From the NCBI RefSeq assembly GCF_021021435.1, contig NZ_JAINWI010000012.1, positions 124,001 to 188,000 on the forward strand: 64,000 nucleotides of DNA. Direction: 5' to 3'. Origin of the DNA: Seohaeicola saemankumensis. Lineage in GTDB: Bacteria; Pseudomonadota; Alphaproteobacteria; Rhodobacterales; Rhodobacteraceae. Below are positions 7,416-16,433 of the stretch, piece after piece; within the stretch, counting starts at the first letter, position 1; each line of letters opens with the position of its first letter. Below the pieces are notes generated by a model. That model was given only the letters and a program-made list of their open reading frames with translations, was not told the DNA's origin and made no database searches. A program made the translations under genes and the position numbers.

Positions 7416-9656
7416 ATGGCCAGCATCGGTAAAATCGCCCGCCGCTCGTTCTTGATCGGCTCGGTCGCCATTCTGGGCGGTGTCGCCTTTGGTGTCTACA
7501 AGGCACGTCAGACCCCGCCTAATCCGCTGTCGTCCGAGGATGGCGCGGCGCTCAACCCCTATGTGCTGATCAACGCAGATGGGGTCACGATCATCACCCC
7601 CCGCGCCGAAATGGGCCAAGGCATCCATTCCACCCTCGCCGCCTTGGTGGCCGAGGAACTGGATGTCGCGTGGCAGGATGTCACCGCGCTGCACGGCCCG
7701 CCCGCGCAAGCTTATTACAATGGGGCACTAATGGGGGCGGGTATGCCCTTCAAGGATTATGCCCTGACCGATATGCAGCACAGCCTCAAAGAGGCGCTGG
7801 CCGTCCTGCCCAAGATGATGTCGCTACAGGTCACGGGCGGATCGACCTCAACCGTGGATGCCTTCGACAAGATGCGCCTTGCCGGAGCGACCGCCCGCGA
7901 AACGCTGAAAGAGGCGGCAGCGCAGCGTCTGGGTCTGGCGCGCAGCGATCTGGCAACCGGGGACGGATATGTGATCGCACCGGATGGTACGCGGCTGTCC
8001 TATGTGGAACTGGCCGCCGATGCCGCCCGGATCGAACCGCTGCAGAACATCGCGCTGCGTCCCGCATCGCAATGGAAATATCTGGGCAAGTCGATGCCGC
8101 GCCTCGACATTCCCGCCAAGGTGACCGGCACCGCAACCTTCGGGATCGACGTGCGGGTCGAAGGGATGAAATTTGCGGCCCTGCGCCGCAACCCCGCCCT
8201 TGGCGCTAGCATGCGCGATTATGACCCTGCCCCCGCGCTGGCCATGACCGGGGTAGAGCGCGTGGTGGATCTGGGTGACGGGATCGCTGTAGTGGCGAAC
8301 AATACATGGATCGCAATGCAGGCCGCCGAGGCTGTCGAAATCGACTGGGAAACCTCGATCAATCCCGCCACAACAGATGACGCCTTTGCTGTGATCGCGG
8401 CCGCATTCGACGGCAAGGCAAACTCCACCATGCGCGACGATGGTAACACCGAGGAGGTCCCGCAGGGCGCGACCGAGGTGACCGCAGAATACCGCCTGCC
8501 CTATCTGGCCCATGCCACGATGGAACCGATGAACGCCACCGCCCATATGACAGCCGAGGGTCTGACCATCTGGTGCGGCAATCAGGCCCCTGTCATCATT
8601 CAGGGCAAATGCGCCGATGCGACCGGCCTTGCAGTGGAACAGGTGACCGTACACACGACGCTTCTGGGCGGCGGGTTCGGGCGGCGCGGTGAAAGCGACT
8701 ATGCGGTCTATGCCGCGCGCCTTGCCGCCGCCATGCCCGGCACGCCTGTGCAACTGACATGGTCGCGCGAGGAAGACATGCGTCATGATTTCTACCGCCC
8801 CGGTGCCATTGCGCGGTTCCGCGGTGCCGTGCAGGACGGGCGCGCCGTGCTGCTGGACGGGCAGATCGCGGCGCAATCGACCACGCGGCAGGCGGGGCAG
8901 CGTCTGGCGGGCATGGCCCCTCCGGGTCCGGACAAGGGCCATGTCGAGGGCGCTTTCGACCAGCCCTACGCGATTCCGAATTACCGCATCCGTGGCTATC
9001 TGGCCGAGATGGACATTCCCGTGGGCTTCTGGCGCGCAGTGGGCAACTCGTTCAACGGGTTCTTCCACGACACGTTCATCGACGAGCTGGCCCATGCCGC
9101 AGGAGCCGATCCACTGGAATTCCGTCTGTCGATGATGCGCGATGAACATGCGCCTTCGGCCGGAACGCTCGAAGCTGTGCGCGAGATGTCCGGATGGACC
9201 GGCCAGACCCCCGACGGGTTCGGGCGCGGGGTGGGCTTCACCTATAGCTTCGGCTGTCCCGTCGCGCAGGTGGTCGAAGTGATCGACGAGGGCGGCACGA
9301 TCCGCATCAACCGTGCTTGGATCGCGGCGGATGTGGGGGTTGCGCTTGATCCGGGAAATATCCGCGCCCAGCTTGAAGGCGGCATGATCTTCGGTCTGTC
9401 AGCAGCGGTTTTTGGCCGGATCACCTTTGCGGATGGGGCTGTCGAACAGGGCAATTTCCCTGATTATGACGGGCTGCGGCTACACAACTCTCCGTTGATC
9501 GAAACGCGGGTTCTGGAAACGAACCGTCATATGTCGGGCGTGGGCGAACCTGGCACACCTCCGGCGATGCCGGCGTTGGCAAATGCCCTGTTCGATCTGA
9601 CCGGCAAACGCGCACGCAGCCTGCCTTTGCTGGACCAGTTTGACCTGCTGATTTGA
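7416..9656 (+). CDS. iorB: Molybdopterin-binding large subunit of a xanthine-dehydrogenase-family oxidoreductase (IorB-like)
   Basis: 746 residues. The N terminus has a twin-arginine motif (R9-R10-S-F-L-I) and a hydrophobic stretch, indicating Tat export or membrane anchoring as in isoquinoline oxidoreductase beta. Two aldehyde-oxidase/xanthine-dehydrogenase molybdopterin regions follow: AEMGQGIHSTLAALVAEEL, LLGGGFGRRGESDY, and near the C terminus GVGEPGTPPAMPALANAL with the catalytic Glu of GVGE. GGAGG precedes the ATG by 7 nt. No cytochrome partner or XdhC-type cofactor chaperone is adjacent. Exact substrate is unknown; the TetR control suggests an inducible catabolic or detoxifying role. 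Confidence 0.88.
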   Translation: MASIGKIARRSFLIGSVAILGGVAFGVYKARQTPPNPLSSEDGAALNPYVLINADGVTIITPRAEMGQGIHSTLAALVAEELDVAWQDVTALHGPPAQAYYNGALMGAGMPFKDYALTDMQHSLKEALAVLPKMMSLQVTGGSTSTVDAFDKMRLAGATARETLKEAAAQRLGLARSDLATGDGYVIAPDGTRLSYVELAADAARIEPLQNIALRPASQWKYLGKSMPRLDIPAKVTGTATFGIDVRVEGMKFAALRRNPALGASMRDYDPAPALAMTGVERVVDLGDGIAVVANNTWIAMQAAEAVEIDWETSINPATTDDAFAVIAAAFDGKANSTMRDDGNTEEVPQGATEVTAEYRLPYLAHATMEPMNATAHMTAEGLTIWCGNQAPVIIQGKCADATGLAVEQVTVHTTLLGGGFGRRGESDYAVYAARLAAAMPGTPVQLTWSREEDMRHDFYRPGAIARFRGAVQDGRAVLLDGQIAAQSTTRQAGQRLAGMAPPGPDKGHVEGAFDQPYAIPNYRIRGYLAEMDIPVGFWRAVGNSFNGFFHDTFIDELAHAAGADPLEFRLSMMRDEHAPSAGTLEAVREMSGWTGQTPDGFGRGVGFTYSFGCPVAQVVEVIDEGGTIRINRAWIAADVGVALDPGNIRAQLEGGMIFGLSAAVFGRITFADGAVEQGNFPDYDGLRLHNSPLIETRVLETNRHMSGVGEPGTPPAMPALANALFDLTGKRARSLPLLDQFDLLI

Positions 9657-9702
9657 CCATTTAGCGGCCAGCTCAGGCACCAATCCACAGGCACACAAAA
9701 CA

Positions 9703-9728
9703 CCACCCGCAATCTTTGTTGCGGGCGG
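9703..9728 (+). terminator. Probable terminator after iorB
   Basis: Arms CCACCCGCAA and TTGCGGGCGG with a 6-nt loop (one A-C mismatch), followed by TTTCGTT. It lies 46 bp after the iorB stop codon in the 205-bp gap before the RTX/Hint gene; the rest of that gap shows nothing else. Confidence 0.55.
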
Positions 9729-9861
9729 TTTCGTTGAAATGCAGCTTGTCGATAATTTGCCATAAATCGCACAAACATTCGCCGCGACCCGATTGTATTC
9801 CCGCATGAAACAAACTGACCGAACCTGCGGCAGAGTTTTTTTGTGTGACGGAGTACGAGTA

Positions 9862-11970
9862 ATGCCCACTGGTTACAGGGTCAATCTTGTCGATTCAACG
9901 CTGGACAATGGAGATTCGATTGGCACCTCGCTGATCACATTCTCAACCGCGTCAGTAATCGGCAACGGGACATGGACATGGACCGGCAGGCAGTTCTGGT
10001 ATTCGCTGGTATCCACCAACACCACCTCCGGTGTCTATTATCAGGCAACGGACGGATTCGTCTATTTTGTCCCCAGTTCCTCGATCTCCTCGGTGTCATC
10101 CGGAAGCGTCAGCACTGCGCCGCGCCATTCCGTTGCGGATCAGATAATCGAGGGGACAGATAGAAGCGAGCTGATCGACAACAGCTTTACCGATATCGAA
10201 GGCGAAGGCGTAGGCACCGACGCCAATGTCGTCAGAGCAGGCGCCGGGAACGATACCGTTCTGTCCAGTGCCGAAAACGATACGGTTTACGGCGAAAGTG
10301 GCAATGACAACATAGATGGCGGCAGTGGCAATGATGTAATCTTCGGCGATACGGGCGCCGAACCTGCCGCTGCGCTCAACGAGGTGCTTGACTGGACAAC
10401 AGTTGGTCCCGATGCCACCAACCTTGCCGCAGGCTTTACGCAAGACACCGGAGCAATGAAAGTTTCGGTCAGCTTTGCCAATAACGGCAATAACAATCCG
10501 ACCTATGAAGTCGAAACCGGCGAGACAATGTATGTCGCCCCGGGCGAGCCGTTCGACCCCAGTTCGAGCCTCTACCTGTTCGGCGACGGTGACGCTGCAA
10601 CATCAACCACGACGATCCGTTTCGATGCTGAACCTGACAGCGGCATGCAGGATCAGGTCCAGAACGTGCGCTTCCGCATCAACGACATTGACTGGGGCAT
10701 TGGCAACCACCGTGACATCATCACCGTCACGGCGCTGGATGCGAACGGCAACTCTGTTCCCGTGTCCATCACGCTAGGCGGTGGCGACACGCTGGCTGGC
10801 GACACCATCACCGCCAATAACAGCGCGGACAATCCTGACGATCTTGGCGGTTCGGCCCTGATCGAGATCACCGGACCTGTCAGCGAGATCAGTATCGCCT
10901 ATGGGAACGGTCTGTCTGACACACAGGGCATCTGGATTACCGATATCCATTTTACAACCATCCCGCATGTGGCGGGTGATGACACTCTGGCCGGTGGCGA
11001 TGGCAATGACGACATCTACGGCGAGAGCGGAGATGACCAGTTGTTCGGCGGCACCGGTGATGATGTCCTCTATGGCGGCAATGGCAATGATACAATCATC
11101 GGCGGCGCGGGTGCAGATCTGATCTACGGAGACGCGGGCAACGACCTGATCTCTGTCGGATCGGGCGATACCGTCTTCGGTGGTGCGGGCAACGACTCAT
11201 TTGTGCTCGACGAGACCGCGCTTGGTGGCGGTGGCATCACGATTGACGGTGGCGAGACAGATGAACCCGGCGGCGATACGATTGATTTTGCAGGGCTGAT
11301 CGACTGGGACGATGTCACCTACACCAATACCGATCCCAATGCGCTGGCGGGCAATGCCACTTTAGCCGACGGCACGGTTGTCACCTTCTCCAATATGGAA
11401 AGCGTGATCATCTGCTTTACGGCGGGCACGGACATCCTGACAGCGCAAGGACTGCGCCGCGTCGAGGATCTGCGCCCCGGTGATCTGGTGGTGACACGCG
11501 ACAACGGTATGCAACCCCTGCGCTGGGTGGGGCATCGCTCGGTGCAAGGTCAGGGCAATTTCGCACCTATCCGCATAGAGACCGGCGTTTTCGGCAACAC
11601 CCGCCCTCTGCTTGTATCGCCGCAGCACCGGATCTTGCACCGTTCCAGTATGGCTGCCCTCTATTTCGAATCACCCGAAGTACTGCTTTCGGCAAAACAT
11701 CTGGTGAACGGACGCACCGTGACACAAACGGACTGCGACAGTGTCACCTATGTGCATCTGCTGTTCGACCAGCACGAGATCATCTTTGCCGAAGGGACTG
11801 CCAGCGAAAGCTTCCATCCCGGCGAGATTGGCCTGCAAGCCCTGTCCGAGGACAGCCGCGAAGACCTGTTCCGCTGCTTTCCGGCGTTGCGAAGCGACCC
11901 CAACAGTTATGGCAATACCGCACGCATTTGTCTGCGCAAACATGAAAGCCGCCTGCTGGCCTGCCTCTAG
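9862..11970 (+). CDS. RTX calcium-binding protein with C-terminal Hint (hedgehog/intein) domain
   Basis: 702 residues from the ATG at 9862, preceded by GGAG. An N-terminal region of unknown fold (1-120) is followed by a short RTX block (126-163), a globular beta-rich segment (about 178-366), a second longer RTX block (about 371-452, repeats such as GGDGNDDIYGESGDDQL) and a Hint domain starting at C518 (ICFTAGTDILTAQG, VEDLRPGDLVVT, VSPQHRIL). RTX nonapeptides bind Ca2+ and usually mark type I secretion; Hint domains can self-process, and this one has the nucleophilic Cys. No classical signal peptide and no adjacent secretion genes. Bacterial Hint proteins of this kind are common in roseobacters and their role is unclear. 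Codon use is less GC-rich than its neighbours. Confidence 0.85.
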   Translation: MPTGYRVNLVDSTLDNGDSIGTSLITFSTASVIGNGTWTWTGRQFWYSLVSTNTTSGVYYQATDGFVYFVPSSSISSVSSGSVSTAPRHSVADQIIEGTDRSELIDNSFTDIEGEGVGTDANVVRAGAGNDTVLSSAENDTVYGESGNDNIDGGSGNDVIFGDTGAEPAAALNEVLDWTTVGPDATNLAAGFTQDTGAMKVSVSFANNGNNNPTYEVETGETMYVAPGEPFDPSSSLYLFGDGDAATSTTTIRFDAEPDSGMQDQVQNVRFRINDIDWGIGNHRDIITVTALDANGNSVPVSITLGGGDTLAGDTITANNSADNPDDLGGSALIEITGPVSEISIAYGNGLSDTQGIWITDIHFTTIPHVAGDDTLAGGDGNDDIYGESGDDQLFGGTGDDVLYGGNGNDTIIGGAGADLIYGDAGNDLISVGSGDTVFGGAGNDSFVLDETALGGGGITIDGGETDEPGGDTIDFAGLIDWDDVTYTNTDPNALAGNATLADGTVVTFSNMESVIICFTAGTDILTAQGLRRVEDLRPGDLVVTRDNGMQPLRWVGHRSVQGQGNFAPIRIETGVFGNTRPLLVSPQHRILHRSSMAALYFESPEVLLSAKHLVNGRTVTQTDCDSVTYVHLLFDQHEIIFAEGTASESFHPGEIGLQALSEDSREDLFRCFPALRSDPNSYGNTARICLRKHESRLLACL

Positions 11971-12011
11971 GAACCAATCGGGGTCAACGTAAGCACGAAG
12001 TCGCGCGGCCT

Positions 12012-12545
12012 TTAGCCGTGCCAGCGGTCCAGCACGCCAGCCAGCGCATCCCAATCGGTGTATTCCTTGTCGCGTTGCGGATCGACAACCTCGCCCTTGC
12101 TATGGGCGATCCAGCGCATGGCCAGACCTTTGAAAAAGTCGTATTGCGTGAAACGGAATGCGCCAGCAACATGCACCACTTCAGATGGAGTCCAGCCGGT
12201 GTTTTGTGCGAATTCCGAGGCAATGCGCGCAATATCTGCGCGTTCCTCAGGATCATTGCCTGCTGCGGCCAATGAAACCATCAGGAACAACCCCGCCCGC
12301 TTGGACAGGTCCGCGGCGTGATGCGCGGCAAAGCGTGATAAGTGAGACTGCAAAACCCCACCATGCAGTGACCCCGCCAGAATGGCGGCGTCAAAGCGGG
12401 AAATGTCAAATGGGTCATCGTCTTCCAGATCGGCAAGCGGCAAAAGCTCGACGCTTGCCCCCTTGGCGATCAGATGGTCGGCGCAAAATCGCGCGATCTT
12501 GCGGGTTTGACCTTCGGTCGTGGCATAGGCGATCAGGATTTTCAT
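12012..12545 (-). CDS. Flavodoxin-domain protein, HemG-like
   Basis: 177 residues with an N-terminal FMN-binding loop, ILIAYATTEGQTRKIA, and a flavodoxin fold. The second phosphate-side loop AAILAGSLHGGVLQSHL and the C-terminal GAFRFTQYDFFKGLAMRWI resemble HemG-type menaquinone-dependent protoporphyrinogen oxidases. That reaction would feed heme synthesis, but the assignment is only by similarity and the protein could be a generic flavodoxin-like oxidoreductase. Start at 12545 is preferred to the ATG two codons upstream because GGAG lies 8 nt before it and only 2 nt before the other. Confidence 0.75.
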   Translation of the reverse strand: MKILIAYATTEGQTRKIARFCADHLIAKGASVELLPLADLEDDDPFDISRFDAAILAGSLHGGVLQSHLSRFAAHHAADLSKRAGLFLMVSLAAAGNDPEERADIARIASEFAQNTGWTPSEVVHVAGAFRFTQYDFFKGLAMRWIAHSKGEVVDPQRDKEYTDWDALAGVLDRWHG

Positions 12546-12629
12546 GGTCATATCTCCGGCTTGAGGGAAAGCCGCAGCATATCACCGCACAGGTTTACCC
12601 GCCTTGCGCTGGCGCAAATCGTATAGCTA

Positions 12630-13403
12630 TCAGGCCGATTTCAGGACTTTGCGATCCCGCGCCGCCCAGTCGCGCACCGCATCACCAAAAGCTGTGAACA
12701 AGGGCCGCGAGACCGGATCATTTGCCGCGTCCCATTCAGGATGCCATTGAACCGAAAGAGTAAATCCCGGCGCATCCTTGACATAAATCGCCTCGGGCGT
12801 GCCATCGGGGGCATATCCGTCTATCACGATCCTTGCACCGGCACGGCAGATGCCCTGCCCGTGCAAGGTATTCGTCATCACCTCCGGCGCGCCCATCAGA
12901 CGGTGGAAAACGCCTCCCTCGCTGAAGCTGACGGTGTGCCGCAGGGCGAATTTTTCCTCAAGCGTGCCATCGGGGGGCATGCGGTGGTTCATCCGCCCCG
13001 GCAGATCGCGGATTTCGGGGTAAAGACTGCCGCCCATCGCGACATTCACTTCCTGAAAACCACGGCAAATGCCCAGAAACGGCTGGCCGCGCTCGACACA
13101 GGCCCGCACCAGCGGCAGGGCAATCGCATCGCGGGCACGGTCGAAGGCGCCATGCGCCTCGGTCTCGTCCTCGCCATATTCGTTGGGGTGCACATTCGGA
13201 CGTCCGCCTGTCAGCAGGAAACCATCGCAACTGTCGAGCAGTTCATCGACCGACACGAAACGCGGATCGGCCGGAATAAGCAGCGGCATACAGCCCGCGA
13301 CACAGGCCACAGCCTCGGAGTTCATCGCACCGCCTGCATGTGCGGGATACTGGTCATTGATCAGATGATGGTTGCCGATAATGCCGACGACGGGTCGTGC
13401 CAT
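12630..13403 (-). CDS. Class I glutamine amidotransferase-like hydrolase (peptidase C26, PuuD type)
   Basis: 257 residues. The catalytic triad is visible as C113 in LGICRGFQEVN, H221 and E223 in VQWHPEWD, and the glycine-rich LLTGGRPNVHPNEYG is the usual oxyanion-side stretch. PuuD-type enzymes hydrolyse gamma-glutamyl-gamma-aminobutyrate in putrescine breakdown, but no other puu gene is nearby, so the substrate is uncertain. AGGA precedes the ATG by 8 nt. It lies on the same strand downstream of glcB-glcG but is separated from them by a probable terminator. Confidence 0.85.
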   Translation of the reverse strand: MARPVVGIIGNHHLINDQYPAHAGGAMNSEAVACVAGCMPLLIPADPRFVSVDELLDSCDGFLLTGGRPNVHPNEYGEDETEAHGAFDRARDAIALPLVRACVERGQPFLGICRGFQEVNVAMGGSLYPEIRDLPGRMNHRMPPDGTLEEKFALRHTVSFSEGGVFHRLMGAPEVMTNTLHGQGICRAGARIVIDGYAPDGTPEAIYVKDAPGFTLSVQWHPEWDAANDPVSRPLFTAFGDAVRDWAARDRKVLKSA

Positions 13404-13475
13404 GCCTGCTGTCCTGATGGTGTTACGCGCCTGTTAAATCCCAAGATATAGGTTTCCGCACAGCAATGAAACACG

Positions 13476-13501
13476 AAAGCGGGGCATTTCTGCCCCGCTT
13501 T
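13476..13501. terminator. Strong hairpin between glcG and the C26 hydrolase gene
   Basis: Perfect 11-bp arms, AAAGCGGGGCA and TGCCCCGCTTT, with a 4-nt loop. On the minus strand, downstream of glcG, the stem is followed by CGTGTTTC. The T-tract is short, so termination may be partial, but the stem is the most stable in this stretch. Confidence 0.6.
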
Positions 13502-13565
13502 GCCGCATCTGCCCGTATTTACGGCGCTTTTGCGCCGCTCACCGCCTGTCTGCACCTTGACCGGA

Positions 13566-13988
13566 TCAGGCCTTGGCGGCAAAGCCTGCGGCCTCGATCC
13601 CCGCCACGGCCACGGCAGCATCATTGTCGGATGTGTCGCCCGTCACACCGACAGCGCCCACGACATTATCTCCCTGCATGACCAGCACGCCACCCGGTAC
13701 AGGGATCAGCTTGCCATCATAGGCACCATTCACAGCAGCAATAAAATAGGGCTGCTGTTCCGCCCGCGCCTGCAGGGCCGATCCAGGCATGCCAAGCATG
13801 ACTGCGCCATAGGCCTTGCCACGTGCGATCTCGAAACGCCCGGGGCTTGCGCCATCCTCGCGCTCGAAAGCCAGCAGATGCCCGCCCGCGTCCAGCACAG
13901 CAACGCTAAGCGGCTTCAACCCCATCTCGTGGCCTGCCTTGCGGGCCACGTCGATCATCAGCCGTGCCTGATCCAGTGAAATCATCAT
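13566..13988 (-). CDS. glcG: GlcG/HbpS-like heme-degrading-domain protein (DUF336)
   Basis: 140 residues of the GlcG/PduO-C/HbpS family. Typical stretches are LMIDVARKAGHEMGLKPLSVAVLDAGGHLLAFERED, the ARGKAYGAVM helix and GGVLVMQGDNVVGAVGVTGDTSDND. The biochemical role of GlcG in glycolate/glyoxylate loci is not established; relatives bind heme or cobalamin. It starts 21 bp after the glcB stop codon and is almost certainly co-transcribed with it, which supports the GlcG name. Confidence 0.87.
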   Translation of the reverse strand: MMISLDQARLMIDVARKAGHEMGLKPLSVAVLDAGGHLLAFEREDGASPGRFEIARGKAYGAVMLGMPGSALQARAEQQPYFIAAVNGAYDGKLIPVPGGVLVMQGDNVVGAVGVTGDTSDNDAAVAVAGIEAAGFAAKA

Positions 13989-14009
13989 GATATCCTTTTG
14001 ATGGGCCAG

Positions 14010-16145
14010 TTATGCCGCTTTGAATTCCAAACGACGCCGGTGCAGTACCGGCTCGGTATAACCAGAGGGCTGCACGCGCCCCTGGAACACCAGATCGCAA
14101 GCCGCCTGAAAGGCGATGCCGTCGAAATCCGGTGCCATCGGCCGATAAAGCGGATCGGACGCATTCTGACGGTCCACGACAGCGGCCATTTTCCGCATCG
14201 CCTCCATCACCTGATCGCGGCTGACAACGCCATGATGCAGCCAGTTGGCGATATGCTGCGCCGAAATGCGGCAGGTCGCGCGGTCTTCCATGAGACCGAC
14301 ATCGTTCATATCCGGCACTTTGGAACAGCCTACACCCTGATCAATCCAGCGCACGACATAGCCCAGAATGCCTTGGGCGTTATTCTCGACCTCGGCGATC
14401 TTCTGCGCCTCGGTCCATTTCTGGTAGGTGGCCAGCGGGATATCCAGAACGCCCTCGACATGGCCGCGCCGTCCGCCCTTTGCAAGACGCCCCTGCACGG
14501 CGAAGACATCGACCTTGTGGTAATGCAGCGCATGCAGCGTGGCCGCCGTGGGGCTGGGCACCCAAGCGCAGTTCGCGCCCGCCTTGGGGTGGCCGATCTT
14601 CTGCTCCAGCATCGCGGCCATCATGTCGGGCATGGCCCACATGCCCTTGCCAATCTGCGCCTTGCCGGACAAGCCACATTCAAGCCCGATATCGACATTC
14701 AGATCCTCATAGGCGGTGATCCAGCCCTTGCGCTTGATGAAATCCTTGCGGCTGAAAGGACCTGCTTCCATGCTGGTGTGGATCTCGTCGCCCGTGCGGT
14801 CCAGAAAGCCGGTGTTGATGAAGGCCACGCGGGTTTTGGCGGCGCGGATACATTCCTTGAGGTTGACGCTCGTGCGCCGCTCCTCGTCCATCACACCGAT
14901 TTTGACGGTGCTGCGCGGCAGGCCCAACACATCCTCGACCCGTGCGAAAATCTCGTCGGCAAAGGCCACTTCCTCGGGGCCGTGCATCTTGGGTTTTACG
15001 ACATAGACCGACCCTAAAGTGGAATTGCCGCGTTTTTGCAGGTCGTGCATGGCGATCATGACAGTCATCATCGCATCCATCAGACCCTCGAACACCTCGT
15101 TGCCCTCGGCATCCAGAATGGCGGGGTTGGTCATCAGATGACCGACATTACGCACCCAAAGCAGCGCGCGGCCCTTCAGGGTCAGGACACTGCCATCAGG
15201 CGCTGTGAACACCCGATCCGCCGACAGGCGGCGCGTCAGCGGTTTGCCACCCTTCTCGAATGTCTCTTCCAGATCGCCCTGCATCAGACCCAGCCAGTTT
15301 CCATAGGCCAACACCTTGTCCTCGGCATCGACGCAGGCTACCGAATCCTCGCAATCCATGATCGCAGAAATCGCGGATTCCAGCACCACATCTGCCAGCC
15401 CTGCCTGATCGCGGCTGCCGATCGGATGGGTGCGGTCGAAAACCAGTTCGACATGCAACCCGTTATTGACAAGAAGCACCGCGTCCGGCGCCTTGGGATG
15501 ACCACGGAAGCCGGCAAATTTTGCGGGGTCCATCAGCGGATGATCGTCGATCAAAAGCTGCCCGTCCTGCACGTGATAGCGCCGCGCATCTGCATGGCTG
15601 GTGCCCTGCACAGGGAATGCCTCGTCCAGAAACACGCGGGCACGTGCCACAACGCGCGCACCGTGGCCGCGATCATAGCCGCCTTTGGGCGCGAGGCGCC
15701 CCATCGCATCGGTGCCGTAGAGCGCGTCGTAGAGGCTGCCCCAGCGGGCATTCGCGGCGTTCAACGCAAAACGTGCATTGGTGATCGGCACCACAAGCTG
15801 CGGGCCGGGGATGCTGGAAATCTCGGGGTCGACATTGCTGGTCTCGATCTTGAAATCACCGCCTTCCGGCAGAAGATATCCGATCTGTTCCAGAAACGCC
15901 TTATACGCCGCCGCATCATGCGACTGGTTGCGCCGCGCGATGTGCCAGGCGTCGATCTGGCTTTGCAGATCAGCGCGCTTGTCCAGCAATGCGCGGTTTT
16001 TCGAACTCAGATCGCGGATCAGCGCGGCAAATCCCGACCAGAAGGCATCGGGAGCAACACCGGTTCCCGGCAGGGCGCGCGTCTCGACGAAATCGAAAAG
16101 CTTCCGGTCAACCTGCAATCCGTTTGTGGTCACGCGCTCTGTCAT
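14010..16145 (-). CDS. glcB: Malate synthase G
   Basis: 711 residues, close to the usual 720 of the monomeric G isoform. It condenses glyoxylate with acetyl-CoA to malate in the cytoplasm. Recognisable blocks are [15 protein letters not shown], the [18 protein letters not shown] stretch, [20 protein letters not shown], and the catalytic-Asp region [18 protein letters not shown] followed by [15 protein letters not shown] precedes the ATG by 8 nt. With glcG downstream it forms a glyoxylate-use operon; no isocitrate lyase or glycolate oxidase genes adjoin, although a GlcD-like oxidase lies at 34127. Confidence 0.97.
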   Translation of the reverse strand: MTERVTTNGLQVDRKLFDFVETRALPGTGVAPDAFWSGFAALIRDLSSKNRALLDKRADLQSQIDAWHIARRNQSHDAAAYKAFLEQIGYLLPEGGDFKIETSNVDPEISSIPGPQLVVPITNARFALNAANARWGSLYDALYGTDAMGRLAPKGGYDRGHGARVVARARVFLDEAFPVQGTSHADARRYHVQDGQLLIDDHPLMDPAKFAGFRGHPKAPDAVLLVNNGLHVELVFDRTHPIGSRDQAGLADVVLESAISAIMDCEDSVACVDAEDKVLAYGNWLGLMQGDLEETFEKGGKPLTRRLSADRVFTAPDGSVLTLKGRALLWVRNVGHLMTNPAILDAEGNEVFEGLMDAMMTVMIAMHDLQKRGNSTLGSVYVVKPKMHGPEEVAFADEIFARVEDVLGLPRSTVKIGVMDEERRTSVNLKECIRAAKTRVAFINTGFLDRTGDEIHTSMEAGPFSRKDFIKRKGWITAYEDLNVDIGLECGLSGKAQIGKGMWAMPDMMAAMLEQKIGHPKAGANCAWVPSPTAATLHALHYHKVDVFAVQGRLAKGGRRGHVEGVLDIPLATYQKWTEAQKIAEVENNAQGILGYVVRWIDQGVGCSKVPDMNDVGLMEDRATCRISAQHIANWLHHGVVSRDQVMEAMRKMAAVVDRQNASDPLYRPMAPDFDGIAFQAACDLVFQGRVQPSGYTEPVLHRRRLEFKAA

Positions 16146-16253
16146 GGTCTGGCTCCCTCAGATGGCGGCATCCGGCCGCTAACCCCGTTGTGTCGCGTTC
16201 TAGAACCAAAGTTTCCGATAGGCAACACGGGCGGTCAGGAAAACTAACCAAAA

Positions 16254-16433
16254 TCAGCGCCCCTCACCCGTCTTGTCCGGCACACCCCTGGCCTTGCCGC
16301 GCATGGTCCGGCACCGGTCGGAACAATAGCGCACCTCGTCCCAGACACGTTCCCATTTCTTGCGCCACGTGAAAGGCCGCCCGCACGTGGCGCAGGTCTT
16401 TTCGGGCAGGTCGGATTTGCGTCGCATCGCCAT
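16254..16433 (-). CDS. DUF2256 zinc-ribbon-like small protein
   Basis: A 59-residue protein ([12 protein letters not shown]...) with [15 protein letters not shown] followed by RYCSDRCR: two Cys pairs that should bind one zinc, the signature of DUF2256. Its ATG overlaps the TGA of the photolyase gene (TGATG), so translation is coupled. DUF2256 genes are often next to or fused with cryptochrome/photolyase genes, which suggests a shared role in light-dependent repair or signalling; its function is unknown. A second in-frame ATG two codons later is also possible. Confidence 0.85.
   Translation of the reverse strand: MAMRRKSDLPEKTCATCGRPFTWRKKWERVWDEVRYCSDRCRTMRGKARGVPDKTGEGR

Noticed and set aside
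9862-11970. Horizontally acquired island around the RTX/Hint gene
   Set aside because: Its base use is somewhat different, but RTX repeats impose Asp/Gly/Asn codons and there are no mobility genes or flanking repeats.
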